A stretch of 64,000 nt of DNA. Origin: Acidovorax sp. 210-6. Its GTDB lineage: Bacteria > Pseudomonadota > Gammaproteobacteria > Burkholderiales > Burkholderiaceae_C. Of the stretch, positions 1 through 7,999 are shown one piece after another (positions within the stretch are counted from its first letter, which is position 1; each line of letters starts with the position of its first letter). The translations under genes and the position numbers were made by a program. The notes below the pieces were generated by a model, which was given only the letters and a program-made list of their open reading frames with translations, had not been told where the DNA came from and searched no databases. The stretch covers positions 3,534,001 through 3,598,000 of the forward strand of contig NZ_JAACJE010000001.1 of NCBI RefSeq assembly GCF_010020825.1. The letters are read 5' to 3'.

Positions 1-84
1 CTGCTGGCCATGTTCCTCGTGATGGTGGCCGTGATCGCCTTCCCGCAGCTCGCGCTGTGGCTGCCCGCCCAACTGGGCTATTGA
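1..84 (+). CDS. dctM: TRAP transporter large permease, C-terminal end (partial)
   Basis: Only the last 27 codons are present, ending in TGA at 82-84. The fragment is a hydrophobic helix (LLAMFLVMVAVIAFPQLALW) followed by a short polar tail, which is how DctM-type 12-helix permeases end. The assignment rests mainly on context: a TRAP solute-binding protein gene follows 24 bases downstream on the same strand. In this family DctM is the inner-membrane channel subunit driven by an ion gradient. The rest of the gene lies outside the window. Confidence 0.7.
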   Translation: MLAMFLVMVAVIAFPQLALWLPAQLGY

Positions 85-108
85 ATTTTTCCCAAGGAGA
101 CTGAAAGC

Positions 109-1146
109 ATGAAACTGCGTACCTTCCTCACCACCGCCGTGGCCGCCGCCGCGGCCCTGGCCTTCACCGCGCCCGCCGCCCTGGCGCAGACCGCCTACAA
201 GAGCGAATACCGGATGTCGCTCGTGCTCGGCCCGGCCTTTCCCTGGGGCAAGGGCGGCGAGCTGTGGGCCAACAAGGTGCGCGAACGCACCCAGGGCCGC
301 ATCAACATCAAGCTCTACCCCGGCGTGTCGCTGATCCAGGGCGACCAGACGCGCGAGTTCTCCGCACTGCGCCAGGGCGTGATCGACATGGCCGTGGGCT
401 CGACCATCAACTGGTCGCCCCAGGTCAAGCAGCTCAACCTGTTCTCGCTGCCCTTCCTGATGCCCGACTATGCCGCCATCGACGCCCTGACCCAGGGCGA
501 GGTGGGCAAGAGCCTGTTCCAGACGCTGGACAAGGCCGGCGTGGTGCCCCTGGCCTGGGGCGAGAACGGCTACCGCGAGATCTCCAACTCCAAGAAGGAG
601 ATCAAGAGCCCGGCCGACCTCAAGGGCATGAAGATCCGCGTGGTGGGCTCGCCGCTGTTCCTTGACACCTTCACCGCGCTGGGCGCCAACCCCACGCAAA
701 TGAGCTGGTCGGATGCCCAACCCGCCATGGCCAGCGGCGCCGTGGACGGCCAGGAAAACCCCCTGTCCATCTTCACCGCCGCCAAGCTGCACACTGTGTC
801 GCAAAAGTACCTGACGCTGTGGGGCTACATCGCCGATCCGCTGATCTTCGTGGTGAACAAGGACATCTGGAACAGCTGGACGCCCGCCGACCGCGAGATC
901 GTGAAGCAAGCCGCCATCGATGCCGGCAAGGAACAGATCGCCCTGGCCCGCAAGGGCGTGGTCGAGGCCGACAAGCCGCTGCTCAAGGACATCGCCGCCA
1001 ACGGCGTGACCGTGACCCAGCTGACCCCTGCCGAGCGCGAGGAGTTCGTCAAGGCCACGCGCCCGGTGTACGCCAAGTGGAAGGGGCAGATCGGCGCCGA
1101 CCTGGTGAATGCCGCCGAGAAGGCGATTGCCGCCCGCAAGCCCTGA
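109..1146 (+). CDS. dctP: TRAP transporter periplasmic solute-binding protein (DctP family)
   Basis: 345 residues. A Sec signal peptide covers about residues 1-26 (MKLR, hydrophobic Ala-rich stretch, cleavage after ALA). The mature part has the DctP fold signature: an early beta strand (YRMSLVLG), the segment GRINIKLYPG, and the central KIRVVGSPLFLDTF region, where the family arginine binds the substrate carboxylate. It should capture an organic acid in the periplasm and pass it to the DctQM permease. AAGGAGA at about 93-99 supports the start. It is the last gene of the operon and is followed by a strong terminator. The substrate cannot be told from sequence. Confidence 0.93.
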   Translation: MKLRTFLTTAVAAAAALAFTAPAALAQTAYKSEYRMSLVLGPAFPWGKGGELWANKVRERTQGRINIKLYPGVSLIQGDQTREFSALRQGVIDMAVGSTINWSPQVKQLNLFSLPFLMPDYAAIDALTQGEVGKSLFQTLDKAGVVPLAWGENGYREISNSKKEIKSPADLKGMKIRVVGSPLFLDTFTALGANPTQMSWSDAQPAMASGAVDGQENPLSIFTAAKLHTVSQKYLTLWGYIADPLIFVVNKDIWNSWTPADREIVKQAAIDAGKEQIALARKGVVEADKPLLKDIAANGVTVTQLTPAEREEFVKATRPVYAKWKGQIGADLVNAAEKAIAARKP

Positions 1147-1170
1147 ACGGCTCGCACCGCGTCAACCCCA

Positions 1171-1193
1171 AGCCCCGCATAGCGGGGCTTTTT
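1171..1193 (+). terminator. Rho-independent terminator after dctP
   Basis: Perfect 8-bp stem AGCCCCGC / GCGGGGCT with a 3-base loop (ATA), followed by TTTTT. It sits 25 bases after the dctP stop and separates it from the convergent ABC transporter gene. A copy of the GCTAT-type repeat begins directly after it. Confidence 0.9.
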
Positions 1194-1247
1194 GCTATAT
1201 TTTTAATAGCTGTTAGCGCTTATATTACGGGCGCCAGAGGCCAAAAA
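1191..1247 (+). repeat. GCTAT-type dispersed repeat, intergenic copy
   Basis: About 57 bases beginning TTTGCTATATTTTTAATAGC, followed by a GCGCTT core and ending in GCCAGAGGCCAAAAA. The same layout (short A/T hairpin GCTAT...ATAGC, then GCGCTT, then GGGCGC, then GGCCA plus an A/T run) recurs near 6261, 13706, 17699, 47119, 48562, 55624 and 56502. This copy lies between the dctP terminator and the stop codon of the convergent ABC gene. Function unknown. Confidence 0.75.
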
Positions 1248-1251
1248 TACC

Positions 1252-3075
1252 TCAAACCTCCAGCGCCTCGCCGGACTGCTGCAGCGCCCACATGCGTGCA
1301 TAGCGCCCGCCCGCCGCCAACAGCGCGGCGTGCGTGCCGCGCTCGACGATGCGGCCCGCGTCCATGACCAGAATTTCGTGCGCATCCACCACGGTGGAGA
1401 GGCGGTGCGCAATCACCAGCGCGGTCTTGCCCTGCGCCACCTGGCGCAGCTCGGCCTGGATGGCGCGCTCGTTGGCCGAATCCAGCGCGCTGGTGGCCTC
1501 GTCGAAGATCAGGATGGGCGGGTTCTTCAGCAGCGTGCGCGCAATGGCCACGCGCTGCTTCTCGCCGCCCGAGAGCTTGAGCCCGCGCTCGCCCACCATG
1601 GTGGCGTAGCCCTTGGGCGTGGCGGCGATGAAACCATGGATGTGCGCCGCGCGTGCGGCCTGCTCCACCTCATCCTGCGAGGCGTCCGGGCGACCGTAGG
1701 CGATGTTGTAGGCCACGGTGTCGTTGAACAGCACCGTGTCCTGCGGCACGATGCCGATGGCGCGGCGCAGGCTTTCCTGCGTCACGCTGCGGATGTCCTG
1801 CCCGGCAATGCAGATGCGCCCGGCCTGCACGTCATAGAAGCGGAACAGCAGGCGCGAGAGGGTGGACTTGCCAGCGCCCGAGGGCCCGACCACGGCCACC
1901 GTCTTGCCTGCCGGAATCTCGAAGCTCACCCCATTGAGGATGGGGCGGCTGGGCTCATAGGCAAAGTGCACGTCCTCGAACCGCACCGTGGGCGCCGCCA
2001 GCCCTGTCAGCGCGGTGGCGCCTGGAGCGTCGGCCACTTCGCGCTCCCGGTCCATGAGGGTGAACATCTTGTCCAGGTCGGTCAGGCTCTGCTTGATCTC
2101 GCGGTAGATCACGCCCAGGAAGTTGAGCGGGATGTAGATCTGGATCATGAAGGCATTGACCATGACCAGATCGCCCAGCGTCAGCCGCCCCTCGGCCACG
2201 CCCTGCGTGGCGCGCCAGAGCATGGCCACCAGCCCGATGGCGATGATGAGCTGTTGCCCGGTGTTGAGCAGGGACAGCGTGCTCTGGCTCTTGAGGCGCG
2301 CACGCCGCAGGCGCTCCAGGCTCTCGTCGTAGCGCCGCGCCTCGAACTGCTCGTTGTTGAAGTACTTGACCGTCTCGTAGTTGAGCAGCGAATCGACCGC
2401 CTTGGTGTGCGCGGCCGAATCAAACTCGTTGGCCTCGCGCCGGAACTGGGTGCGCCACTCGGTCACCAGCACGGTGTAGGCGATGTAGCACAGCAACGCC
2501 GTGAGCGTAATGACGGCAAACCCCACATCGAAGCGTGTGCCCAGCACCGTGAGCACCAGCAGCACCTCGACCAGGGTGGCCAGAATGTTGAACAGCGCAA
2601 ACGACACCAGCGACTCGATGCCGCGCACACCGCGCTCGATGTCGCGCGTCATGCCGCCGGTCTGGCGCTCCAGGTGAAAACGCAGGCTCAGCCCATGCAG
2701 GTGTTGAAAGGTCTGCAGCGCAATGCTGCGCGCCGCGCCGTGCGTGGCCTTGGCAAACACCAGTTCGCGCAGCTCATTGAACAGCGAGGTGGACAGGCGC
2801 AGCATCCCGTAGGCCAGCAGCAGGCCCACGGGCACCACCAGCAGCGCCGTGGCGGCGCCGGGCGACACATCCATGGCGTCCACCAGTTGCTTGAGCAGCA
2901 GCGGCACGCCAACGTTGGCCAGCTTGGCGCCGACCATGAAGGCGATGGCGGCCAGTACCCGGCCCTTGTATTGCCACAGGTAGGGCAGCAGGCGGCCCAG
3001 TGTGGCCCAGTCGGAGCGCGGGCGGGCGGGTTCGAGGGGCGAAGGGGGGGGAGCAGATTCGCCGTGGCGGCGCAT
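1252..3075 (-). CDS. Atm1-type ABC exporter, fused membrane and ATPase domains
   Basis: 607 residues in half-transporter layout. The N-terminal membrane domain (about 30-320) has six predicted helices, and the C-terminal ATPase has Walker A GPSGAGKST near residue 395, the signature LSGGEKQR, and Walker B ILIFDEATSALD. The segment NYETVKYFNNE is characteristic of the Atm1/HMT1 branch, which exports glutathione-linked sulfur compounds or metal conjugates across the inner membrane. It should work as a homodimer. The ATG at 3075 is chosen because upstream codons lack family similarity and the divergent thioesterase gene starts 43 bases away. Substrate inferred from family only. Confidence 0.9.
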   Translation of the reverse strand: MRRHGESAPPPSPLEPARPRSDWATLGRLLPYLWQYKGRVLAAIAFMVGAKLANVGVPLLLKQLVDAMDVSPGAATALLVVPVGLLLAYGMLRLSTSLFNELRELVFAKATHGAARSIALQTFQHLHGLSLRFHLERQTGGMTRDIERGVRGIESLVSFALFNILATLVEVLLVLTVLGTRFDVGFAVITLTALLCYIAYTVLVTEWRTQFRREANEFDSAAHTKAVDSLLNYETVKYFNNEQFEARRYDESLERLRRARLKSQSTLSLLNTGQQLIIAIGLVAMLWRATQGVAEGRLTLGDLVMVNAFMIQIYIPLNFLGVIYREIKQSLTDLDKMFTLMDREREVADAPGATALTGLAAPTVRFEDVHFAYEPSRPILNGVSFEIPAGKTVAVVGPSGAGKSTLSRLLFRFYDVQAGRICIAGQDIRSVTQESLRRAIGIVPQDTVLFNDTVAYNIAYGRPDASQDEVEQAARAAHIHGFIAATPKGYATMVGERGLKLSGGEKQRVAIARTLLKNPPILIFDEATSALDSANERAIQAELRQVAQGKTALVIAHRLSTVVDAHEILVMDAGRIVERGTHAALLAAGGRYARMWALQQSGEALEV

Positions 3076-3117
3076 GGGAGACAATCCAAAGATCAGACAA
3101 CACCCGAGATTGTGCCC

Positions 3118-3546
3118 ATGTCCCAGCATTCCGACCGTCCCGCTGCCTCTTTACCCACCGACAAGGAGCTGGTGCTCAAGGTCATCCCCATGCCCGCCGA
3201 CACCAACGGCAATGGCGACATCTTTGGCGGCTGGGTGATGGCACAGGTGGACCTGGCAGGCTCTGTTCTGCCCGCGCGGCTGGCACAGGGCCGCATGGCC
3301 ACGGTGGCGGTCAATGAATTCATCTTCAGGCACCCGGTGCGCGTGGGCGACATCCTGTCGCTCTACGCCAGCGTGACGCGCGTGGGCCGCACCTCCATCA
3401 CCGTGGAAGTGGAGGTGTTTGCCGAGCGCTTTGCCCAGCAGGGCGACTACGTGAAGGTGACCGAGGCGCGCCTGACCTATGTGGCCATTGACAGCGAAGG
3501 GCGGCCTCGCCCGGTGCCGCAGGCGCAGGCGCAGGGCACAGCCTAA
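3118..3546 (+). CDS. yciA: YciA-type acyl-CoA thioesterase
   Basis: 142 residues, a single hot-dog domain of the YciA/BACH family. The motif NGNGDIFGGWVMAQVD near residues 30-45 carries the catalytic Asp and the long helix start. HPVRVGDILSLYASV and a KVTEARLTYVA strand follow, as in YciA. It hydrolyses acyl-CoA to free acid and CoA in the cytoplasm, normally as a hexamer. It is divergent from the Atm1-type exporter and overlaps the tail of the convergent enoyl-CoA hydratase by 4 bases. Confidence 0.9.
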   Translation: MSQHSDRPAASLPTDKELVLKVIPMPADTNGNGDIFGGWVMAQVDLAGSVLPARLAQGRMATVAVNEFIFRHPVRVGDILSLYASVTRVGRTSITVEVEVFAERFAQQGDYVKVTEARLTYVAIDSEGRPRPVPQAQAQGTA

Positions 3547-4316
3547 AACCGCGAAAAATCCGGCGGGCGCTTCTCGATAAAGGCCATCACCGCCTCGGCC
3601 AGTTCGGGCGACTGCACGCTGTGCTGCAGGGCTTCGCCCTCGGCAGCCAGCGCGGCCTGCAGCGCCGCCTGGTGGCCCTGGCGCAACAGGCGCTTGGCGC
3701 TGGCCACGGGGCCCGGTGCCAATTGCGCCAGGGCTTCTGCCGTCTGGCGCGCACGGGCCAGTTCCTGGCCTGCGGGTTCCACGGTGGTGAGCAAACCGGC
3801 GCGCAGCGCGGTATCGGCGTCAAACGGCTCACCCAACAGCACGAGCTGGCTGGCCAGGCGCATGCCGGCATTCATGGGCAACAGGTAGCTGGAGCCGAAC
3901 TCGGGCACCAGCCCCAGGCGTGCGAAGGGCAGTTGAAAACGCGTGCCCTGGGCCGCATGCACAAAATCGCAATGCAGCAGCAGCGTGCTGCCGCCGCCAA
4001 TGGCCAGGCCATGCACCGCCGCCACGATGGGCTTGTCGAACGTCGTCAGGCGGCGCAGCAGGCGCGAGAGCGCCGACTTTTCGTAGCCGTCGGCCAGCAG
4101 GCCGTGCTGCACGCTCTTGAGGTTGGCACCCGAGCAAAAGGCATCGCCCTCGGCGCTGAGCAGCACCACGCGCACGCCGGGGTCTTCGGCAGCGCGGGCC
4201 AGGTGGGCCTCCAGCGCGTCGAACCAGGCATCGTCCATGAGGTTGCGCACACCTGCCTGGCCAAAGCGCAGGTGCAAGACCTTGTTCTCGGTGGTGGTCT
4301 GGAAGGAAAGGCTCAT
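3543..4316 (-). CDS. Enoyl-CoA hydratase/isomerase family protein
   Basis: 257 residues of the crotonase fold. Two oxyanion-hole segments are visible: AFCSGANL (CoA binding, about 60-68) and the GLAIGGGSTLLLHCD helix (about 103-117). The C-terminal ending PPDFSRF is typical of the group often annotated as enoyl-CoA hydratase in Burkholderiales. Where crotonase has its second catalytic Glu this protein has FGSSY, so isomerase or hydratase activity is not certain. The start at 4316 has GGAG 9 bases upstream and overlaps the TetR stop (ATGA), so the two are translationally coupled. Confidence 0.85.
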   Translation of the reverse strand: MSLSFQTTTENKVLHLRFGQAGVRNLMDDAWFDALEAHLARAAEDPGVRVVLLSAEGDAFCSGANLKSVQHGLLADGYEKSALSRLLRRLTTFDKPIVAAVHGLAIGGGSTLLLHCDFVHAAQGTRFQLPFARLGLVPEFGSSYLLPMNAGMRLASQLVLLGEPFDADTALRAGLLTTVEPAGQELARARQTAEALAQLAPGPVASAKRLLRQGHQAALQAALAAEGEALQHSVQSPELAEAVMAFIEKRPPDFSRF

Positions 4317-5011
4317 GCCGGGGTCTCCAAGGGTTGGGCGGAAAGGTGGAAGGGCTCTGCGGCGGGCGGCCCCAAAAACAAGGCCAGCGCCTGCTGCGCC
4401 AGCGCATCGAGCGACAGGGGGCCATCGGGCCGGTACCACTGCACCGCCCAGTTGAGCGCGCCCAGAATGAACAGGCGCGCCAGCGGTGGCGCGGTGCATA
4501 GCCGCCCCTGCTGGTGCAAGGCCTGCAGCACGGGCATCCAGGGGGCCTCGTACACGGTCTTGAGGCGTGCGATGGAGTGGCGCTGCTCCGGCGTGAGCGA
4601 GCGCCATTCGTACAGCATCACGGGAATGAAGTCGCCCTCGGGGCCGAACAGGATTTCAAAATGGTGGCGCACCAAGGCAGCCAGGCGCTCTTGCGGCAGC
4701 GCATCGGCGCGCACGCCATCGAGTGCCGCCTGCTGGCTGCGCACGGCATGCTCCATGCCTTCGTGCATGACGGCGTGCAGCAACGCGCTCTTGCTCTCGA
4801 AATGGTAGAAGGGCGAGCCGCTTTGCATGCCCGCTGCGGCCGCGATGTCGCGCGTGCTGACGGCGGCGAAGCCCCGGCTGCGGAACAGGCGGGCCGCGCC
4901 GCGCAGCAATTCGCGGCGGCGGTTGCCTTCGTCGCGCGCATCGGGCAGCTTGCGCGGACGCCCCCGGGCGCGCCGGGGCGCCTCGGGAGAATCTGTGCCC
5001 TGCGCATCCAT
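4313..5011 (-). CDS. TetR/AcrR-family transcriptional regulator
   Basis: 232 residues. The N-terminal helix-turn-helix is about residues 30-75 (RRELLRGAARLFRSRGF, STRDIAAAAGM, FYHFESKSALL). The C-terminal ligand-binding half is helical and of the type that often senses acyl-CoA or other lipophilic ligands. It is preceded by an Arg-rich leader (RRARGRPRKL). It is coupled by a 4-base overlap to the downstream enoyl-CoA hydratase, so that gene is its likely target. The ATG at 5011 is preferred over a GTG three codons upstream; no clear ribosome site separates them. Confidence 0.88.
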   Translation of the reverse strand: MDAQGTDSPEAPRRARGRPRKLPDARDEGNRRRELLRGAARLFRSRGFAAVSTRDIAAAAGMQSGSPFYHFESKSALLHAVMHEGMEHAVRSQQAALDGVRADALPQERLAALVRHHFEILFGPEGDFIPVMLYEWRSLTPEQRHSIARLKTVYEAPWMPVLQALHQQGRLCTAPPLARLFILGALNWAVQWYRPDGPLSLDALAQQALALFLGPPAAEPFHLSAQPLETPA

Positions 5012-5069
5012 GCCCGGCACCTTAGCCGGGTTTCAGGATTTCAGCAAGCAAATGCTTGGCAAAAACCCG

Positions 5070-5609
5070 TCATGCGGCCAGGGCGCTGGCAGGCTCGGGC
5101 CGGGCGCGGGTCAAGGCGGCGCCCGTGCCCATTTCCACCTCGCCGCTGAGCTGGCCGCCCTCCTCGATCACCAGCTTGCCATAGCGCACCTTGCCGCTGA
5201 CCTTGCCGGTGCCGTGGATCACGAGCTTGTGGCGTGCCGTGAGCGTGCCGCTGAACTCGCCCCGGATCTCCGCAATATCGATCTCTGCGGCGCCACGGAA
5301 TGCGCCCTGCTCGGCGATCTGGATCACGCGCGAATCCATGGTGGCCTCGACCGTGCCCTCCACCACCAAGGTGTCGCAGTCGGTGATCTCCACCCCCTTG
5401 AGCTTGATGTTGGGGCCTACCGTGAGCTTGCTGCCCACGGGCTCCGTGCTGCTTTTGGGGGCGCTGCTGGCCACCGGCGCAGTCGCTGTTGGCGCGCTGG
5501 TGGATGGCGCCACCCCATTGCTGTGGTGGTGCGGCTGCGCCGCAGAGGGTGAGCGGGGGGCCAGGGCGTCGGGTTCGCGCCTGCCGAAGAAGGGGTTTTG
5601 CACAGCCAT
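5070..5609 (-). CDS. Bactofilin (DUF583) cytoskeletal protein
   Basis: 179 residues. A disordered N-terminus rich in Pro, Ser and Ala (about 1-60) leads into a right-handed beta-helix core (about 65-165) with the bactofilin repeat pattern: KLTVGPNIKLKG, DTLVVEGTVEATM, GAFRGAAEIDIAEIRGEFSG, LVIHGTGKVSGKV. Bactofilins polymerise into cytoplasmic filaments that place cell-wall enzymes or other machinery. Usual partners such as an M23 peptidase gene are absent here. AAGGAG upstream of ATG 5609 fixes the start. Confidence 0.92.
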   Translation of the reverse strand: MAVQNPFFGRREPDALAPRSPSAAQPHHHSNGVAPSTSAPTATAPVASSAPKSSTEPVGSKLTVGPNIKLKGVEITDCDTLVVEGTVEATMDSRVIQIAEQGAFRGAAEIDIAEIRGEFSGTLTARHKLVIHGTGKVSGKVRYGKLVIEEGGQLSGEVEMGTGAALTRARPEPASALAA

Positions 5610-5698
5610 CGTTTCTCCTTGGGACAAAAGTCCATCCTAGGAGCCACGCACTGGTAAAACACCGCGCATTGCGCAAGATCGGTAACCAGGTGGTTCAG

Positions 5699-5720
5699 GC
5701 GTTGCATGCGCTTGCAACGC
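5699..5720. other. Perfect hairpin upstream of the bactofilin gene
   Basis: GCGTTGCA / TGCAACGC form a perfect 8-bp stem with a 6-base loop. It sits 90 bases upstream of the bactofilin start and 28 bases after the thioesterase stop. No T-run follows on the minus strand, so it is a weak terminator candidate; an operator is equally possible. Confidence 0.4.
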
Positions 5721-5747
5721 TTGCAGCCCCATACAGTTGTGGCGGGG

Positions 5748-6230
5748 TCAGGACACGATGTACGCCGCTGCGCCCGAAGACAGCAGTTTGCCGTCGGCGC
5801 CCAGAAACTCCATGCGCGTGGTGGCCACGCGCGAGCCCAGGCGCAGCACTTCGGCGCGCAGCTCAAAGTGCGTGCCGATGCCAGGGCGCAGGTAGTCGAT
5901 GCGCAAATCGATGGTGCCCAGCTTGGCAAAGCGGTGCAGGCGCTGCAGGGGTTCTTCGTCCATGTGGCGCGCGCCGATGGCGGCCATCACCGCCAGGCCG
6001 CCCATGGCGTCGAGCCCGGCGCTGATGACACCCCCGTGGATGCGGTTGTGCGCGAAGTGCCCGATCAGCTCGGGCTTCATCTCGATGCGCCCCGCCACGC
6101 GCTCGGCCTCCATGCGGACAATCTTGAGCCCCAGCACCTGATTGAACACGATGCGTTCCTCGAAGATCGTCTTGAGCCCGGCGATGAACTCGGGCTCGAA
6201 CGGCGGCGGGGTGGCGGTGGATTTGGTCAT
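5748..6230 (-). CDS. PaaI-like hot-dog thioesterase
   Basis: 160 residues, a single hot-dog domain. The central helix motif HNRIHGGVISAGLDAMGGLA (about 65-84) contains the HGG and Asp pattern of the PaaI/YbgC superfamily. The C-terminal strands TIDLRIDYLRPG and SSGAAAYIVS close the sheet. It should hydrolyse an aryl- or acyl-CoA in the cytoplasm. It lies in a cluster of acyl-CoA enzymes, but a repeat copy separates it from the upstream hydratase gene, so it may be transcribed alone. Confidence 0.85.
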   Translation of the reverse strand: MTKSTATPPPFEPEFIAGLKTIFEERIVFNQVLGLKIVRMEAERVAGRIEMKPELIGHFAHNRIHGGVISAGLDAMGGLAVMAAIGARHMDEEPLQRLHRFAKLGTIDLRIDYLRPGIGTHFELRAEVLRLGSRVATTRMEFLGADGKLLSSGAAAYIVS

Positions 6231-6260
6231 GGAGGTATTGGCTTGTGCCCGGTGCTGCAA

Positions 6261-6316
6261 TTGCTATTATTTTAATAGCTGCTTACGCTTGATTGGCGGG
6301 CGCAAACGGCCAATTT
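6261..6316. repeat. GCTAT-type dispersed repeat, intergenic copy
   Basis: TTGCTATTATTTTAATAGC followed by TGCTTACGCTT, GGCGGGCGC and GGCCAATTTT. Same orientation and module order as the copy at 1191. It fills most of the gap between the PaaI-like gene and the upstream enoyl-CoA hydratase. Confidence 0.75.
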
Positions 6317-6332
6317 TCCTTGAATGACTGCT

Positions 6333-7109
6333 TCAGCACTGGCTGAAGTCTGGCTTGCGCTTCTGCATGAACGCGGTGAAGGCTTCACGGGCAGCGGGTT
6401 CGCCCAGCATGCGCCCGAAGCTGTCCCCCTCGATGGCCATGCGTTCGAGCACGGGGGCAGTCTGGCCCAGCTTCATCAGGCGTTTGGTCTCGACCAGCGA
6501 AGACAGTGGTTTGCCCGCGAGCTTGCGCGCCTGCGCTTGCGCCACGGCGTTGCATTCGGTGGGCGGCACCACGCGGTTGACCAGCCCGACCTCCAGCGCT
6601 GCCTCGGCCATGAAGGGCTCGCCCAGCAGCAGTGCCTCTGCGGCACGGTGGTAGCCCAGCAACTGCGGCGCCAGCAGGCTGGACGCAGCCTCGGGGCACA
6701 GGCCCAGGTTCACGAAGGGCATGGAGAAGGCTGCGTTGTCCCCCGCATAGACCAGGTCACAGTGGAACAGCATGGTCGTACCGATGCCCACAGCCGGGCC
6801 GCAGACGGCGGCGATCACCGGCTTGGGGAAGCTGGCGATGGCGCGCAGGAAGCGGAACACCGGCGAATCCTGCGAGGACGGCGGCTGCTGCAGAAAGTCG
6901 CCAATGTCGTTGCCCGCGCTGAAGACCGTGGGGTCGCCCTGCAGCACCACCACGCGCACGCTGGCGTCCTGCGCAGCGGCTTCCAGCGCATCGGCCAGCG
7001 CCGCGTACATGGCGCGGGTGATGGAGTTCTTCTTGTCCACGCGGTGGAAGGTCAGGGTCATGACGCCTGCATCGGCGTGCACGAGGATGTCGTTCTGCGG
7101 TTCGCTCAT
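6333..7109 (-). CDS. Enoyl-CoA hydratase/isomerase family protein
   Basis: 258 residues, crotonase fold. The CoA-binding segment is VFSAGNDIGDF (about 63-73); the second oxyanion segment is CGPAVGIGTTMLFHCDLVYA (about 105-124). The C-terminus ends KRKPDFSQC, like the paralogue at 3543. The catalytic-loop region is LGLCPEAASSLL, with Glu where ECI-type isomerases often have it, so a delta3,delta2-enoyl-CoA isomerase role is plausible. The ATG at 7109 fits the family length; the next gene upstream ends 29 bases away. Confidence 0.87.
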   Translation of the reverse strand: MSEPQNDILVHADAGVMTLTFHRVDKKNSITRAMYAALADALEAAAQDASVRVVVLQGDPTVFSAGNDIGDFLQQPPSSQDSPVFRFLRAIASFPKPVIAAVCGPAVGIGTTMLFHCDLVYAGDNAAFSMPFVNLGLCPEAASSLLAPQLLGYHRAAEALLLGEPFMAEAALEVGLVNRVVPPTECNAVAQAQARKLAGKPLSSLVETKRLMKLGQTAPVLERMAIEGDSFGRMLGEPAAREAFTAFMQKRKPDFSQC

Positions 7110-7138
7110 GGGAAATCCTTGCGAGGGCGCGCTGGCCC

Positions 7139-7963
7139 TCATTCTTTGTAATAGACGATCTGGTGGCTGGTGGCGAGCATGGTGCCCGCCTCGTTCCACA
7201 GCTGGGCGGTCTGGTCGAAAAAGCCGTTGCGAAACTCCTGCGCGCGCGCCTGGCCCAGCACATAGCCCGTGCCCGTGGCCTGCAACTGCGGCGCGCTGGC
7301 ATGGAAGTACACGGTGATGGACACGGTGCCTGCGGGCACATGCACGGCGCGGCGCAGCCATACGCGCGGAAAGAACACGTCGGCCAGCGCCGCCAGCCCA
7401 CAGAAGTCAAGCACACGCTCGGGCGTGTTGCGCATCCACAGCTGCGTGAGGCTGCTGTCGCCCTGGCCGTTCCACTGCCGGGGCAAGGCACCGGCCACGG
7501 GCCGCAGGTCGTAGCGGTTGAACCATTCGACGCCCGGCACCGGCGGCACGGGCTGCAGCGTGTCGGGCCGGGGCACCTCGGGCATGGGCATGTCGGCCAG
7601 GCTCCAGGTGTCGCGGCGCGCCGCCGTGACCGCCGTGGCCGTGGTGGTGACCACGGGCTCGCCGTCGGCACCGGTCTGCACGATGGACACGTTCCAGTGC
7701 TGGGTCGAACGGTTGGTGCGCACCGGAGTCGCATCGACCGTGAACGGCCCAGTGGTGGGCGCCCCGGCGTAGTTGACCGTGAGCGACAGGGGCTCACCCA
7801 ACAAGCGGGGATGCAGCAGGATGGCGCGCAGCGCCGTGGCCGCGGTGATGCCGCCAAAGGGCCCGACCATGTTCCAGTAGGCTGGGTGTGTCTGGCCCCG
7901 GTAGTGGCCCTCGGCCAAGGTGTCGAGCACCAGGGCCTGGTCAAAGGAATGGGGTGTCGTCAT
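7139..7963 (-). CDS. Double hot-dog acyl-CoA thioesterase-like protein (TesB-type fold)
   Basis: 274 residues, the right size for two fused hot-dog domains. The N-terminal half has WNMVGPFGGITAATALRAIL (about 30-49), the glycine-rich start of the hot-dog helix. The C-terminal half has TISITVYFHAS-like strands and VLGQARAQEFRNGFFDQTAQLWNEAG, typical of the 4HBT_3/TesB C-terminal domain. Probable role is cleaving acyl-CoA during fatty acid or aromatic catabolism. It is co-directional with the crotonase gene downstream. Substrate unknown. Confidence 0.82.
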   Translation of the reverse strand: MTTPHSFDQALVLDTLAEGHYRGQTHPAYWNMVGPFGGITAATALRAILLHPRLLGEPLSLTVNYAGAPTTGPFTVDATPVRTNRSTQHWNVSIVQTGADGEPVVTTTATAVTAARRDTWSLADMPMPEVPRPDTLQPVPPVPGVEWFNRYDLRPVAGALPRQWNGQGDSSLTQLWMRNTPERVLDFCGLAALADVFFPRVWLRRAVHVPAGTVSITVYFHASAPQLQATGTGYVLGQARAQEFRNGFFDQTAQLWNEAGTMLATSHQIVYYKE

Positions 7964-7999
7964 GGTGCCGAGTGTGCCGTGAAATGCGCCGTCCCACCG

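Noticed and set aside
1330-3546. A long plus-strand frame apparently fusing a novel domain to the YciA thioesterase
   Set aside because: Only the part from ATG 3118 is coding; the upstream portion is antisense to the Atm1-type exporter.
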